From: an uncultured Collinsella sp.
GTDB lineage: Bacteria; Actinomycetota; Coriobacteriia; Coriobacteriales; Coriobacteriaceae
Assembly (NCBI GenBank): GCA_900754275.1
Contig: CAAECF010000073.1
Span: forward strand, 1 to 40,123
Direction of reading: 5' to 3'
Length of the DNA: 40,123 nt
Both the position numbers and the translations under genes were made by a program. Of this stretch, positions 31,550 through 39,665 are shown piece after piece. The notes under the pieces were generated by a model. It made no database searches. It was not told where the DNA came from and saw nothing but the letters and a program-made list of their open reading frames with translations. Positions within the stretch are counted from its first letter, which is position 1; the number at the start of each line of letters is the position of its first letter.

Positions 31550-31924
31550 TTGGCCCGTATTAATGGTGTCGACCTCCCGCGTGAGAAGCGCGTTGAGATC
31601 GGTCTGACCTACATTTACGGCATCGGCCGCACCACTGCGACGAAGATCTGCGTCGAGTGCAACGTTAACGTGGATACGCGCGTTAAGGACCTCACCGAGG
31701 ATGAGGTTAACGCCATCCGCGATTATATCGATAAGAACCAGATCATGGTTGAGGGCGACCTCCGCCGTGAGCGCAACCAGAACGTCAAGCGCCTTATGGA
31801 CATCGGCTGCAACCGCGGCCTTCGTCACCGCAAGGGCCTCCCGGTCCGCGGCCAGCGCACCCACACTAACGCTCGTACCCGCAAGGGCCCGAAGCGTCAG
31901 ATCGGTGCTAAGAAGAAGAAATAA
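31550..31924 (+). CDS. rpsM: 30S ribosomal protein S13
   Basis: A 124-aa head protein contacting tRNA. MARINGVDLPREKRVEIGLTY-type start (begins ARINGVDLPREKR) and C-terminal RGQRTHTNARTRKGPKR. The start codon is TTG, rare but supported by AGAGAGGAG upstream and by the conserved N-terminus. Confidence 0.96.
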   Translation: MARINGVDLPREKRVEIGLTYIYGIGRTTATKICVECNVNVDTRVKDLTEDEVNAIRDYIDKNQIMVEGDLRRERNQNVKRLMDIGCNRGLRHRKGLPVRGQRTHTNARTRKGPKRQIGAKKKK

Positions 31925-31938
31925 GGAGCGCTAGATAG

Positions 31939-32343
31939 ATGGCTACTGCTAAGAAGAACGTTCGCGCTGCCCGTCTGAAGCGCGCGGACCGTAAGAACAT
32001 TTCCGTGGGCCAGGCTCACATTCGTTCTACGTTCAACAACACGATCGTTTCGATCACCGATCCCCAGGGCAATGTCATTTCCTGGAAGTCGGCTGGCCAG
32101 GTGGGCTTCAAGGGCTCCCGTAAGTCCACGCCGTTCGCTGCCCAGATGGCTGCCGAGGCTGCTGCCAAGCAGGCCATGGAGCACGGTATGAAGAAGGTTT
32201 CCGTCTTCGTCAAGGGCCCCGGCTCCGGTCGTGAGACCGCCATCCGCTCCCTCCAGGCTGCTGGCCTCGAGGTCTCGAGCATCCAGGACAAGACCCCCAT
32301 TCCGCACAACGGCTGCCGCCCCAAGAAGCGTCGCCGCGTGTAA
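31939..32343 (+). CDS. rpsK: 30S ribosomal protein S11
   Basis: A 134-aa platform protein near the mRNA exit. It has AHIRSTFNNTIVSITDPQGN and the C-terminal TPIPHNGCRPKKRRRV. AAGGAG precedes the ATG. It is in canonical position after rpsM. Confidence 0.97.
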   Translation: MATAKKNVRAARLKRADRKNISVGQAHIRSTFNNTIVSITDPQGNVISWKSAGQVGFKGSRKSTPFAAQMAAEAAAKQAMEHGMKKVSVFVKGPGSGRETAIRSLQAAGLEVSSIQDKTPIPHNGCRPKKRRRV

Positions 32344-32362
32344 CTGAAAGGATCGTATCAAT

Positions 32363-32959
32363 ATGGCAATCGACAGGACTCCTGTTCTTAAGCGCTGCCG
32401 TCAGCTCGGGATCGATCCCGCTGAGCTCGGTTACAGCAGCAAGAAGGAATCTATCCGTCAGCCCAAGCGCCGTCGCAAGGAATCTGAGTACGGCATGCAG
32501 CTGCGCGAGAAGCAGAAGGTCAAGTTCATCTATGGCGTTCTGGAGAAGCAGTTCCACGGCTACTTCAACAAGGCCCGTAAGATGAACGGCGTCACCGGTG
32601 AGAACCTCATGATCATCCTTGAGTCTCGCCTCGACAACGTCGTCTTCCGTCTTGGCTTCGCCCGCACCCGCAAAGAGGCTCGTCAGTCCGTCCGTCACGG
32701 TCACTTCACCGTGAACGGCAAGCGCGTGGACATCCCGTCCTACCGCGTCAAGGCCGGCGACGTCGTCGCTGTCGGCGAGAAGTTCCGTGACCTCCTCCCC
32801 ATCAAGGAGGCCCTGATTTCCTCCGAGCGCTTTGAGGTCCCTGGCTGGCTCGAGGTCGATATCGAGAAGCTGTCTGGTAACGTGCTCGCTCTGCCGACGC
32901 GTGAGCAGATCAGCGGTGATATCAACGAGCAGCTCATCGTCGAGCTCTACTCTAAGTAG
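32363..32959 (+). CDS. rpsD: 30S ribosomal protein S4
   Basis: A 198-aa primary 16S rRNA-binding protein. The S4 RNA-binding domain is SRLDNVVFRLGFARTRKEAR with GHFTVNGKRVDIPSYRV. The N-terminus has only one cysteine (KRCRQLG), so it is the zinc-free form. In the E. coli group S4 represses the alpha operon; no comparable pseudoknot was searched for here. Confidence 0.97.
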   Translation: MAIDRTPVLKRCRQLGIDPAELGYSSKKESIRQPKRRRKESEYGMQLREKQKVKFIYGVLEKQFHGYFNKARKMNGVTGENLMIILESRLDNVVFRLGFARTRKEARQSVRHGHFTVNGKRVDIPSYRVKAGDVVAVGEKFRDLLPIKEALISSERFEVPGWLEVDIEKLSGNVLALPTREQISGDINEQLIVELYSK

Positions 32960-32991
32960 TCCATCCGGGCTGCTGAGGCTGGAGGTAATAC

Positions 32992-33933
32992 ATGTCAGAA
33001 TTCATTAGGCCTCAGGTTCAGGTCGAAGAGATCAACGAGACGTCTGCTCGTGTCTCCGTCGAGCCGCTCGAGCGTGGCTACGGCGATACGCTGGGTAACT
33101 CCCTTCGTCGCGTACTTCTGTCCTCGCTCGAGGGTGCCGCCGTCGAGGCTATTCAGATCGATGGTGCACAGCACGAGTTCATGACCATCCCTAACATGGT
33201 CGAGGATGTCACCGACATCGTCCTGAATGTCAAGGGTCTTGTCTTCAGGGCTCTCGGCACGACCGACGAGGCGACCGCCACCATTTCTGTTGACGGCCCC
33301 TGCGAGGTCACCGGTGCGGACTTCTTTATTCCGTCCGAGTTTGAGCTGGTCAACCCCGAGCAGCACATCGCTACGCTTACCGAGGGTGGCCATCTCACCA
33401 TGAGCATGCGCATCGGCTATGGCCGCGGCTATGTCTCTGGCGAGGCTAACAAGCGCGACAACGATCCCATCGGTGTGATCCACGTCGACTCGCTGTACTC
33501 GCCGGTGTCCCGTTGCGCCAAGCTCGTTGAGGCTTGCCGTGTCGGTCAGCACACCGACTACGACCGCCTTGTCCTCGAGATCGAGACCAACGGCTCCATC
33601 GCTCCGCGCGACGCCGTGGTCCAGGCTGCCAATATCATCAACCAGCATATGGCTGCCTTTATGAACCTTGCCGAGACCCCCGAGGTCGAGGAGGAGGCTT
33701 CGATCTTCGCTCCCGAGGTCACCAACGACAACGCCGAGCTGGACAAGCAGATCGAGGATCTGGACCTTTCCGTCCGTTCCTACAACTGCCTTAAGCGCGC
33801 CAGCATTCACTCGGTCCGTCAGCTCGTTGAGTTCTCGGAGAACGATCTGCTCAACATCCGTAACTTCGGTGTTAAGTCGATCGAGGAAGTGAAGGACAAG
33901 CTTGAGTCCATGGGCCTGAGCCTGAAGGCTTAA
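32992..33933 (+). CDS. rpoA: RNA polymerase alpha subunit
   Basis: A 313-aa subunit. The N-terminal dimerisation domain has PLERGYGDTLGNSLRRVLLS and the Mg-free assembly loops. An acidic linker (about residues 225-245) leads to the alpha-CTD with LDLSVRSYNCLKRASIHSV and LLNIRNFGVKSIEEVKDKL, the DNA and activator contact surface. GGAGGT precedes the ATG. Confidence 0.98.
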   Translation: MSEFIRPQVQVEEINETSARVSVEPLERGYGDTLGNSLRRVLLSSLEGAAVEAIQIDGAQHEFMTIPNMVEDVTDIVLNVKGLVFRALGTTDEATATISVDGPCEVTGADFFIPSEFELVNPEQHIATLTEGGHLTMSMRIGYGRGYVSGEANKRDNDPIGVIHVDSLYSPVSRCAKLVEACRVGQHTDYDRLVLEIETNGSIAPRDAVVQAANIINQHMAAFMNLAETPEVEEEASIFAPEVTNDNAELDKQIEDLDLSVRSYNCLKRASIHSVRQLVEFSENDLLNIRNFGVKSIEEVKDKLESMGLSLKA

Positions 33934-33963
33934 TGCTTCGCATATTTGAGGAGAAACTAGACC

Positions 33964-34431
33964 ATGCGTCACAACGTTAAGAAGGGCCTGAAGCTCGGCA
34001 CCGATGCGAGCCACACCAAGGCCATGAAGAAGAGCCTGGCCAAGGCCCTCTTCGAGAACGACCGCATCAAGACCACCGAGACCCGCGCTAAGGCGCTGCG
34101 TTCGGTCGTCGATCCGATCATCACCTGGGCCAAGAAGGGCGACCTGCACTCTCGTCGTCTGGCCATCGCCAAGCTCGGCGATAAGCAGCTCGTTGCCGAG
34201 ATCTTCGACAAGGCTGCCCAGGGCATGTGGCAGGACCGCAACGGCGGTTACACCCGCATCATGAAGCTCGGCAACCGTAAGGGCGACAACGCTCCTATCG
34301 TTATCATGGAGCTCGTCACCGAGCCTTGCACGCCTAAGGCCAAGAAGGCTGCTCCGGCCCCCAAGAAGGCCGCTGCTCCCAAGAAGGTCGAGGCCGTCGA
34401 GGAGGCTCCTGCTGAGGAGACCGCTGAGTAG
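33964..34431 (+). CDS. rplQ: 50S ribosomal protein L17 with Ala/Lys/Glu-rich tail
   Basis: A 155-aa protein. The conserved core (about residues 1-118) has MRHNVKKGLKLGTDASHTKA and TTETRAKALRSVVDP. The C-terminal extension is low-complexity (PKKAAAPKKVEAVEEAPAEE), as in many actinobacteria. It is the last gene of the operon, followed by a strong terminator. Confidence 0.97.
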   Translation: MRHNVKKGLKLGTDASHTKAMKKSLAKALFENDRIKTTETRAKALRSVVDPIITWAKKGDLHSRRLAIAKLGDKQLVAEIFDKAAQGMWQDRNGGYTRIMKLGNRKGDNAPIVIMELVTEPCTPKAKKAAPAPKKAAAPKKVEAVEEAPAEETAE

Positions 34432-34457
34432 ACAATCCGTCTGCATAGGCTATATTC

Positions 34458-34489
34458 GAGGGGTACGTTCGCGTACCCCTCTTTTTTTT
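34458..34489 (+). terminator. Strong Rho-independent terminator of the ribosomal operon
   Basis: GAGGGGTACG pairs perfectly with CGTACCCCTC around a TTCG tetraloop, followed by eight T residues. Confidence 0.95.
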
Positions 34490-34524
34490 GTCGCGATACC
34501 GTTGATTGTTTGTTGGGAGCGCCC

Positions 34525-35349
34525 ATGACCGCGCCGTCTGATTTCAATTCGATTCCTGAGCTCGATGCCACGCTTGTATTCCGTGTTGCCTATGATGGCT
34601 CGTCCTATAGCGGATTTGCCGAGCAGCCGGGCCAGACGACCGTTGCGGGCGAGTTACGCCGCGCTATCGAGACGCTGCTGCGCCGCCCGATCGATCTGAC
34701 GTGTGCGGGTCGTACCGATGCCGGCGTGCATGCGGTGGCCCAGTACATTAGCGTGCCCGTAACGGACGCTGAGCTTGCTCTGACGCGCCGTAGGTGGCTG
34801 AGGGCTATGGATGCCCTCCTGCCCAAAGATATTGCCATAAACGAGGTCTACAAGGCCCGTAGGGGCTTTTCTGCCCGCTTTGACGCGCGGTCCCGTACGT
34901 ATACGTACCGTATTGCCGATCGCGATGCGCGCCCCGTGCTCTCGCGCGGTGCGGTGTGGTGGCATCGCTATCCCCTCGACGTCGATGCGATGGCGGCCGC
35001 CTGCCCTGCGCTTTTGGGCGAGCAGGACTTTAAGAGCTTTTGCAAGGTTGCCTCGGCCGTTGGCAAGCCCACGCATCGCTGCGTGATGCGTGCCGAATTT
35101 GGCCATGAGGTTGCGTTTGGCGAGGACATCCTGACGTTCACCATCGAGGGCAATGCGTTTCTGCATTCGATGGTCCGTACGATCGTGGGCACGCTTGTCG
35201 AGATTGGCATGCATCGCCGTGAACCCGAGTGGATGCGCGAGGTTATCGATGCTTGCGACCGTACCGCTGCGGGCCCCACGGCTCCTGCCTGCGGCCTTAC
35301 GTTTATGGGCGTGGATTACGATCCCGCCGAGCTTGTCGTGCTCGACTAG
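34525..35349 (+). CDS. truA: tRNA pseudouridine(38-40) synthase TruA
   Basis: A 274-aa enzyme. The catalytic Asp is D65 in CAGRTDAGVHAVAQY; RRGFSARFDARSRTYTYRI and FLHSMVRTIVGTLVEIG are the other family blocks. The ATG at 34525 is preceded by TTGGGAG. Its place after rplQ is the usual one in Gram-positive bacteria. Confidence 0.95.
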   Translation: MTAPSDFNSIPELDATLVFRVAYDGSSYSGFAEQPGQTTVAGELRRAIETLLRRPIDLTCAGRTDAGVHAVAQYISVPVTDAELALTRRRWLRAMDALLPKDIAINEVYKARRGFSARFDARSRTYTYRIADRDARPVLSRGAVWWHRYPLDVDAMAAACPALLGEQDFKSFCKVASAVGKPTHRCVMRAEFGHEVAFGEDILTFTIEGNAFLHSMVRTIVGTLVEIGMHRREPEWMREVIDACDRTAAGPTAPACGLTFMGVDYDPAELVVLD

Positions 35350-35510
35350 GGGAGGGCTCGACGTGTCGTGCGTCGACACCTGTCATCTGTGGGCTGCGCG
35401 TGTGCAACATCTGTTCTTGGCGTGCAATGCAACCGGTGTCTCATTGCTTTTATTGCCGGGGTGTACCATGAACCACGGTTTGATTCATTACTGTCGAGAG
35501 GACGGATAAT

Positions 35511-36551
35511 TTGGTTCGACGTGGCTCGCATCCGCGACTTTCGGTGATCCTTGTGGTAGAAGGTTCGCCCAGCTATGCGATGCGTGCGCTCGAGAGTATC
35601 CAGAACCAAGACCTCTACGATTTGCAGATTGTCGTTGTCTGTCGCGATACTGCGCCCGGTGTGCGCCATTCGCTTCAAGTTGCTGCCGACAGGGACATCC
35701 ATATTGATTTGATTGACGTCGAGGACGCGACGCGCGGCGCGTGTCTTCGTGCCGGTTTTGCTGCCTCGCGCGGCTCTCAAATCATCGCCATGAACGCCGA
35801 TGAGTGGTTTGCTCCGCAATCCCTTTCCAAGATGGTCGATATCGCGTGCGATACTGCGGCAGACATAGTGTTCCCCACGGTGTCGCTCGACCGCTATGAT
35901 GCACATCGAGAGCGCCATTCGCGTGTCTTGGATGCTGCCTCTATTGTCATTGAAGACAAGTCTTCGATGGTGGCCGGGCTGCCTCAGTTGATTTTAGGCG
36001 GCTTGGTTGCTCAAGTCTCTGGCGTGATGTATAGCCGTCCGCTGTTTGAGGCATGCCTTTTGTGCGACAAGGCGTTTCGCACAGTTGGGTTTATGGCATG
36101 CGCGCTCTCGCAGGCGCAGCGCGTCTCCGGATGCGGCGACGCTTGTTTCCACGCGGTGGCGCCTAAGCTTACAGATGCCTTTGATCCCACCATGTATGCC
36201 AGGGTATCCGATGACACCCGAGCACTCGACGAGCTTGCGGACTCACTCTCGGAAGCAGATAGCGGTGGCCGGCTCAAGCTGGCAAGCCAAAAGTTCTACT
36301 TTGCCGGACTGGTCGCCTGCATCGAGAATTTGTGTCTGAGCCCGCATGGGGTGTCGTCAATCGAGCGTTCCGCCCGCATGCGTGATATGCTCGAGGCGCC
36401 TCGAACCCGTCAGATGGTCGCCGCGCTCAAGGATAACCATCGGGGGCTCGGTCTGTTGTTTGGGCCGATCGCTAGCGCCAAGCCCGCGCGTTGCGTGATG
36501 TGTACGCATCTGGCAGCTTTTCTTAACCGGACGGGCGCAAAAACCGCCTAA
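35511..36551 (+). CDS. Glycosyltransferase family 2-like protein
   Basis: A 346-aa protein with a GT-A type N-terminus: RLSVILVVEGSPSYAMRALE, QDLYDLQIVVVCRD, ARGACLRAGFAASRG-like segment and NADEW with D97 in the place of the nucleotide-sugar metal motif. The C-terminal half (after residue about 200) is helical and unassigned. The start is TTG with AGGACGGA upstream; the first in-frame ATG is far downstream. No membrane helix is evident. Acceptor unknown; it is not in a polysaccharide cluster. A regulatory-looking inverted repeat follows the gene. Confidence 0.65.
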   Translation: MVRRGSHPRLSVILVVEGSPSYAMRALESIQNQDLYDLQIVVVCRDTAPGVRHSLQVAADRDIHIDLIDVEDATRGACLRAGFAASRGSQIIAMNADEWFAPQSLSKMVDIACDTAADIVFPTVSLDRYDAHRERHSRVLDAASIVIEDKSSMVAGLPQLILGGLVAQVSGVMYSRPLFEACLLCDKAFRTVGFMACALSQAQRVSGCGDACFHAVAPKLTDAFDPTMYARVSDDTRALDELADSLSEADSGGRLKLASQKFYFAGLVACIENLCLSPHGVSSIERSARMRDMLEAPRTRQMVAALKDNHRGLGLLFGPIASAKPARCVMCTHLAAFLNRTGAKTA

Positions 36552-36562
36552 ACGGCTCATTA

Positions 36563-36590
36563 CGAAACAAACTTGCATAGAATTGTTTCG
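36563..36590. promoter_or_regulatory. Inverted repeat CGAAACAA / TTGTTTCG upstream of argR
   Basis: Perfect 8-bp arms at 36563-36570 and 36583-36590 with 12 nt between them, about 95 bp before argR. It might be an operator, or a terminator stem for the upstream gene, although no T tract follows. A weak TATACA box lies at 36602-36607. Confidence 0.4.
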
Positions 36591-36683
36591 AAATGCGTTC
36601 TTATACACAAAAGCCTTCAAATAGCGTTAAACTATTCAATCACTGATTGATTGTCTCCGCCATCTTTTGGAGTGAGGGTTTGT

Positions 36684-37121
36684 ATGGCTAAAAAACGCAA
36701 TGGGCGCCAGGATGCCATTAGAGATATTGTGCGCAATAAGGACGTCCGCACGCAGCGTGTGCTGGTCGATGAGCTCCGTGCTATGGGCTTTGATTGCACG
36801 CAGGCGACTGTCTCTCGCGATATTGCCGATATGGGGCTGCGTAAGCTCCCTGAGGGCATCTATGTTCTGGCAGAGGACCTGCACCTGCAGCGCATGGTTT
36901 CCGAGCTCGTAACGGGCGTTCTGCGTACCGATAATCTGGTTATGATCAAGGCTCGGCCTGGCACGGCTTCCGGCATCGCCGCCGCCGTTGATGCGGCAGA
37001 GTTGCCCGATGTGCTTGGCTCGCTTGCCGGCAACGATACGATTTTGGTTATTGCCCAGACGGCCGAGGACGGCGAGCGTCTCGAGGCGCTGATCAATAAG
37101 CTGAGCAATTCTCGCAAGTAG
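36684..37121 (+). CDS. argR: Arginine repressor family regulator ArgR
   Basis: A 145-aa regulator. The winged helix-turn-helix is at the N-terminus (QRVLVDELRAMGFDCTQATV, then SRDIADMGL). The C-terminal oligomerisation and arginine-binding domain has GTASGIAAAVDAAELPDVLG and GNDTILVI. In classical ArgR/AhrC this last motif is GDDT and both aspartates contact arginine; here the first is N117, with D118 kept. The ATG at 36684 follows GAGTGAGGG. No arginine genes are in the window. A terminator follows. Confidence 0.9.
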   Translation: MAKKRNGRQDAIRDIVRNKDVRTQRVLVDELRAMGFDCTQATVSRDIADMGLRKLPEGIYVLAEDLHLQRMVSELVTGVLRTDNLVMIKARPGTASGIAAAVDAAELPDVLGSLAGNDTILVIAQTAEDGERLEALINKLSNSRK

Positions 37122-37170
37122 GCGTGCGGGTCGTGCGCTCGGCACTGCGTGCGCTTACATAGTGGCTTGT

Positions 37171-37207
37171 AAGGGGTGTCGACGTTGGTCGGTATCCCCT
37201 TTTTTTG
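37171..37207 (+). terminator. Terminator after argR
   Basis: AAGGGG pairs with the TCCCCTT arm, with an inner CGAC/GTCG stem, followed by a run of T residues (TTTTTTT). Confidence 0.8.
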
Positions 37208-37245
37208 TTTGCTGGTATAACGACCGCCCGGTCGCTTCAAACTAA

Positions 37246-37282
37246 AAGGCCCCGAGCAGTTCAATAAGCTGCTCGGGGCCTT
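37246..37282 (-). terminator. Terminator of the penicillin-binding protein gene
   Basis: A perfect 14-bp stem (AAGGCCCCGAGCAG / CTGCTCGGGGCCTT) with a 9-nt loop. On the minus strand it is followed by TTAGTTTG after the paired AA/TT, so it ends the PBP transcript; on the plus strand it could stop readthrough from argR. Confidence 0.85.
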
Positions 37283-37304
37283 GTTGGCTTTAGTCGCGTA
37301 CTTC

Positions 37305-39503
37305 TTAGCCGACCGTATCGTCAGGCGTGGGCGAGGGGTCGGGAGTGGGAGCGGGCGTAGGCGTAGGCGTGCCGCCATCGCCGCCGGTCGAACCACCAGT
37401 GGAGCCGCCCGTCGAGCCACCGGTCGTACCGGTGCCGCCGGTGGTGTCGCCGCCCGTGGTCTCGGTGGTCGTGGTCGTCGTGGTAGTCGTTGTGGTGGTT
37501 TCCTCTTCCTCTTCGTCCTTGTCCTTGTCGTCGTTCTCCGACTTCTTGGTGTTATTGGTGCCGTAGAACTTCCAGACGCTGTTGTTCTTGTAGGTGGGCG
37601 CCGTTCCGGTCGCAAACTCCTCGCGCTCGGTACCGGTCAGAACGGTGTTCATAAACCGCTTAAAGACAGGCAGGTTGGTGCTGTCGCCCAGCAGGTCCGT
37701 GCCGTACTTTTGGATGGGGATCTCGCCCGCGGAATAGCCGGTCCACAGGGCGCACGCCAGCTGCGGGGTATAGCCGCAGAACCACAGGTTGGTGGTGTTG
37801 TCGGTGGTGCCCGTCTTGCCGGCATAGGGCTGGTTGACACTCAGGGCGCCGGCAGCACCCGTACCGCTGCCCTTCATGACGCCGGACAGAACATCGGTGA
37901 CCGCGGCGGCCTCGCCCTCGGTAAGCACCTGTGAGGGATTGTCGGTGTGCTGGTACAGCACCGAACCGGTACGAGAATCAATCTCGGTGATGGCGATCGG
38001 CTGGCGATAGTAGCCGCCGTTGGCAAACGTCGCGTAGGCGGCGGCCATCTCGAGTGGCGAGATCGAGCCGGTGCCGAGCGTCATGACGGGAACGTCCTCG
38101 ATGTTGTCCTTGGCGGGGTCGATGCCGAGCTTTTTGACGAGCGAGATGATCTTGCTGTTGCCGACGGCTTCCGCCACCTGGATGTAGCCGGTGTTGGAGG
38201 AGTATGCCGTCGCCTGCTTAAGCGTGATGCTGCCGTAGCTCTGGTTGGCGTAATTTTGGACCTCGGTCGTGGTGCCCTTGGCCTTGAGCGGCGAGTTGCA
38301 GTTGAGGGTGACGTTGGGGTTCATGCCGTTTTGGATGGCAGTTGCCAGCGTAAAGGCCTTAAAGGTGGAGCCGACGGGACGCTTGGCCGTGGCATGGTTT
38401 ACGTGGTTCTCGTCGGCGTTGTAGTCGTAGCCGCCCACCATGCACTTGATGTAGCCGGTCTTGGGGTCGACGACGACCATGCCCATGTCCAGGCCGTCAA
38501 GCGAGAGCGTGTCGAGCTGCTCGCGGACGGCATTCTCTGCCACCTGCTGCATCGTGGGGTCGATGGTGGTCTTGACGGTCAGGCCGCCCTTAAAGAGCAC
38601 GTCGGTCGAGAACTCCTGCTCCAGCAGCTGCTTGACGTAGGAGACAAAGTAGGGCTGCGAGTATACGTCGACGCCGCTGCCCGAGATTTCGGTCACATTG
38701 AGGGTGATGGGCTCGGCCTGTGCGGCATCGTGCTCCTCCTGGGTGATGTGGCCCAGGCGCAGCATGTTGTCGAGAACCTTGTTGCGGCGAGACAGTGCCA
38801 GATCGGGATTGACCGTGGGGTCGTACTGCGAAGGCGAGTTGGGAAGGCCGATGAGTAGCGCGGCCTCGCTCAGGGTGAGGTCGGCGGCGCTCTTGGACAG
38901 ATAGGTCTCGGCTGCGGCCTCGATGCCGTAGGCGCCGTGGCCGTAATAGATGGTGTTGAGGTACATCATGAGGATCTCGTCTTTGGAGTACATGTCCTCC
39001 ATCTTGATGGCGATGTAGGCCTCGCGCACCTTACGCTCAATGGTCGAGTCGAATTGCTCCTCCTGCAGGATGGTGTTGCGCACAAGCTGCTGGGTGATCG
39101 TCGAGGCGCCTTCGTGCCCGCCGCCGAGGGTTGCCACCGCAGCACGCGCGATACCCCACAGGTCGATACCGCCGTGCTCGTAGAAGCGCTCGTCCTCGAC
39201 GTCAACGGTGCCCTGCAGCACGTAGGGGGAGACCTCGTCCTTGGTGATAGACTTGCGGTTTTGCGTGTAGAAGCTCGCGATCTTGTTGCCGTTGCAGTCG
39301 ACGATCTCGGTGGGCTCGCTCACCAGATACGCGTTGGCGTCGGTGTAGTCGGGCAGATCGGACAGCCAGCGGTTGACGTTGCCGACCATGCCGATGCCAA
39401 ATGCCACGCCCGCAATCAGCAGAAAGCCCAAAAACGAGAGCAGGATTATGGGCAGAGCATGCGTCTTTGAACGGCTGCGTCCCTGTCGTTGGCGAGGACC
39501 CAT
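37305..39503 (-). CDS. Class A penicillin-binding protein (PBP1A-like)
   Basis: A 732-aa bifunctional peptidoglycan synthase anchored by one helix (about residues 17-40). The GT51 transglycosylase domain has EDERFYEHGGID with catalytic E103, TITQQLVRN and the SEAALLIGLPNSPSQYDP block. The transpeptidase domain has S379-TFK (active Ser379, Lys382), S435-x-N437 and K563-TGTT. The ATG at 39503 follows GGAGG with 8-nt spacing; longer starts lack one. The C-terminal tail is extracellular and low-complexity: an acidic/Lys block, a run of about 12 Thr, Gly-Gly-Ser-Thr repeats and a Pro/Thr end. The tail may thread or bind the cell wall. Confidence 0.93.
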   Translation of the reverse strand: MGPRQRQGRSRSKTHALPIILLSFLGFLLIAGVAFGIGMVGNVNRWLSDLPDYTDANAYLVSEPTEIVDCNGNKIASFYTQNRKSITKDEVSPYVLQGTVDVEDERFYEHGGIDLWGIARAAVATLGGGHEGASTITQQLVRNTILQEEQFDSTIERKVREAYIAIKMEDMYSKDEILMMYLNTIYYGHGAYGIEAAAETYLSKSAADLTLSEAALLIGLPNSPSQYDPTVNPDLALSRRNKVLDNMLRLGHITQEEHDAAQAEPITLNVTEISGSGVDVYSQPYFVSYVKQLLEQEFSTDVLFKGGLTVKTTIDPTMQQVAENAVREQLDTLSLDGLDMGMVVVDPKTGYIKCMVGGYDYNADENHVNHATAKRPVGSTFKAFTLATAIQNGMNPNVTLNCNSPLKAKGTTTEVQNYANQSYGSITLKQATAYSSNTGYIQVAEAVGNSKIISLVKKLGIDPAKDNIEDVPVMTLGTGSISPLEMAAAYATFANGGYYRQPIAITEIDSRTGSVLYQHTDNPSQVLTEGEAAAVTDVLSGVMKGSGTGAAGALSVNQPYAGKTGTTDNTTNLWFCGYTPQLACALWTGYSAGEIPIQKYGTDLLGDSTNLPVFKRFMNTVLTGTEREEFATGTAPTYKNNSVWKFYGTNNTKKSENDDKDKDEEEEETTTTTTTTTTTTETTGGDTTGGTGTTGGSTGGSTGGSTGGDGGTPTPTPAPTPDPSPTPDDTVG

Positions 39504-39665
39504 ATATTGACCTCCAGGTATGTCGTGCCGGACGGTGGATGTGCCGTCGGGGCAGGATGGACATAAGTTATTACACGATAAACCAAACGGGGCGCGCGAG
39601 GCCTCGTGTATGCTGGAAGACGGCATTTTTCAGAGTGAATGCATACCTTGGTAAGGAGTTTGCCG

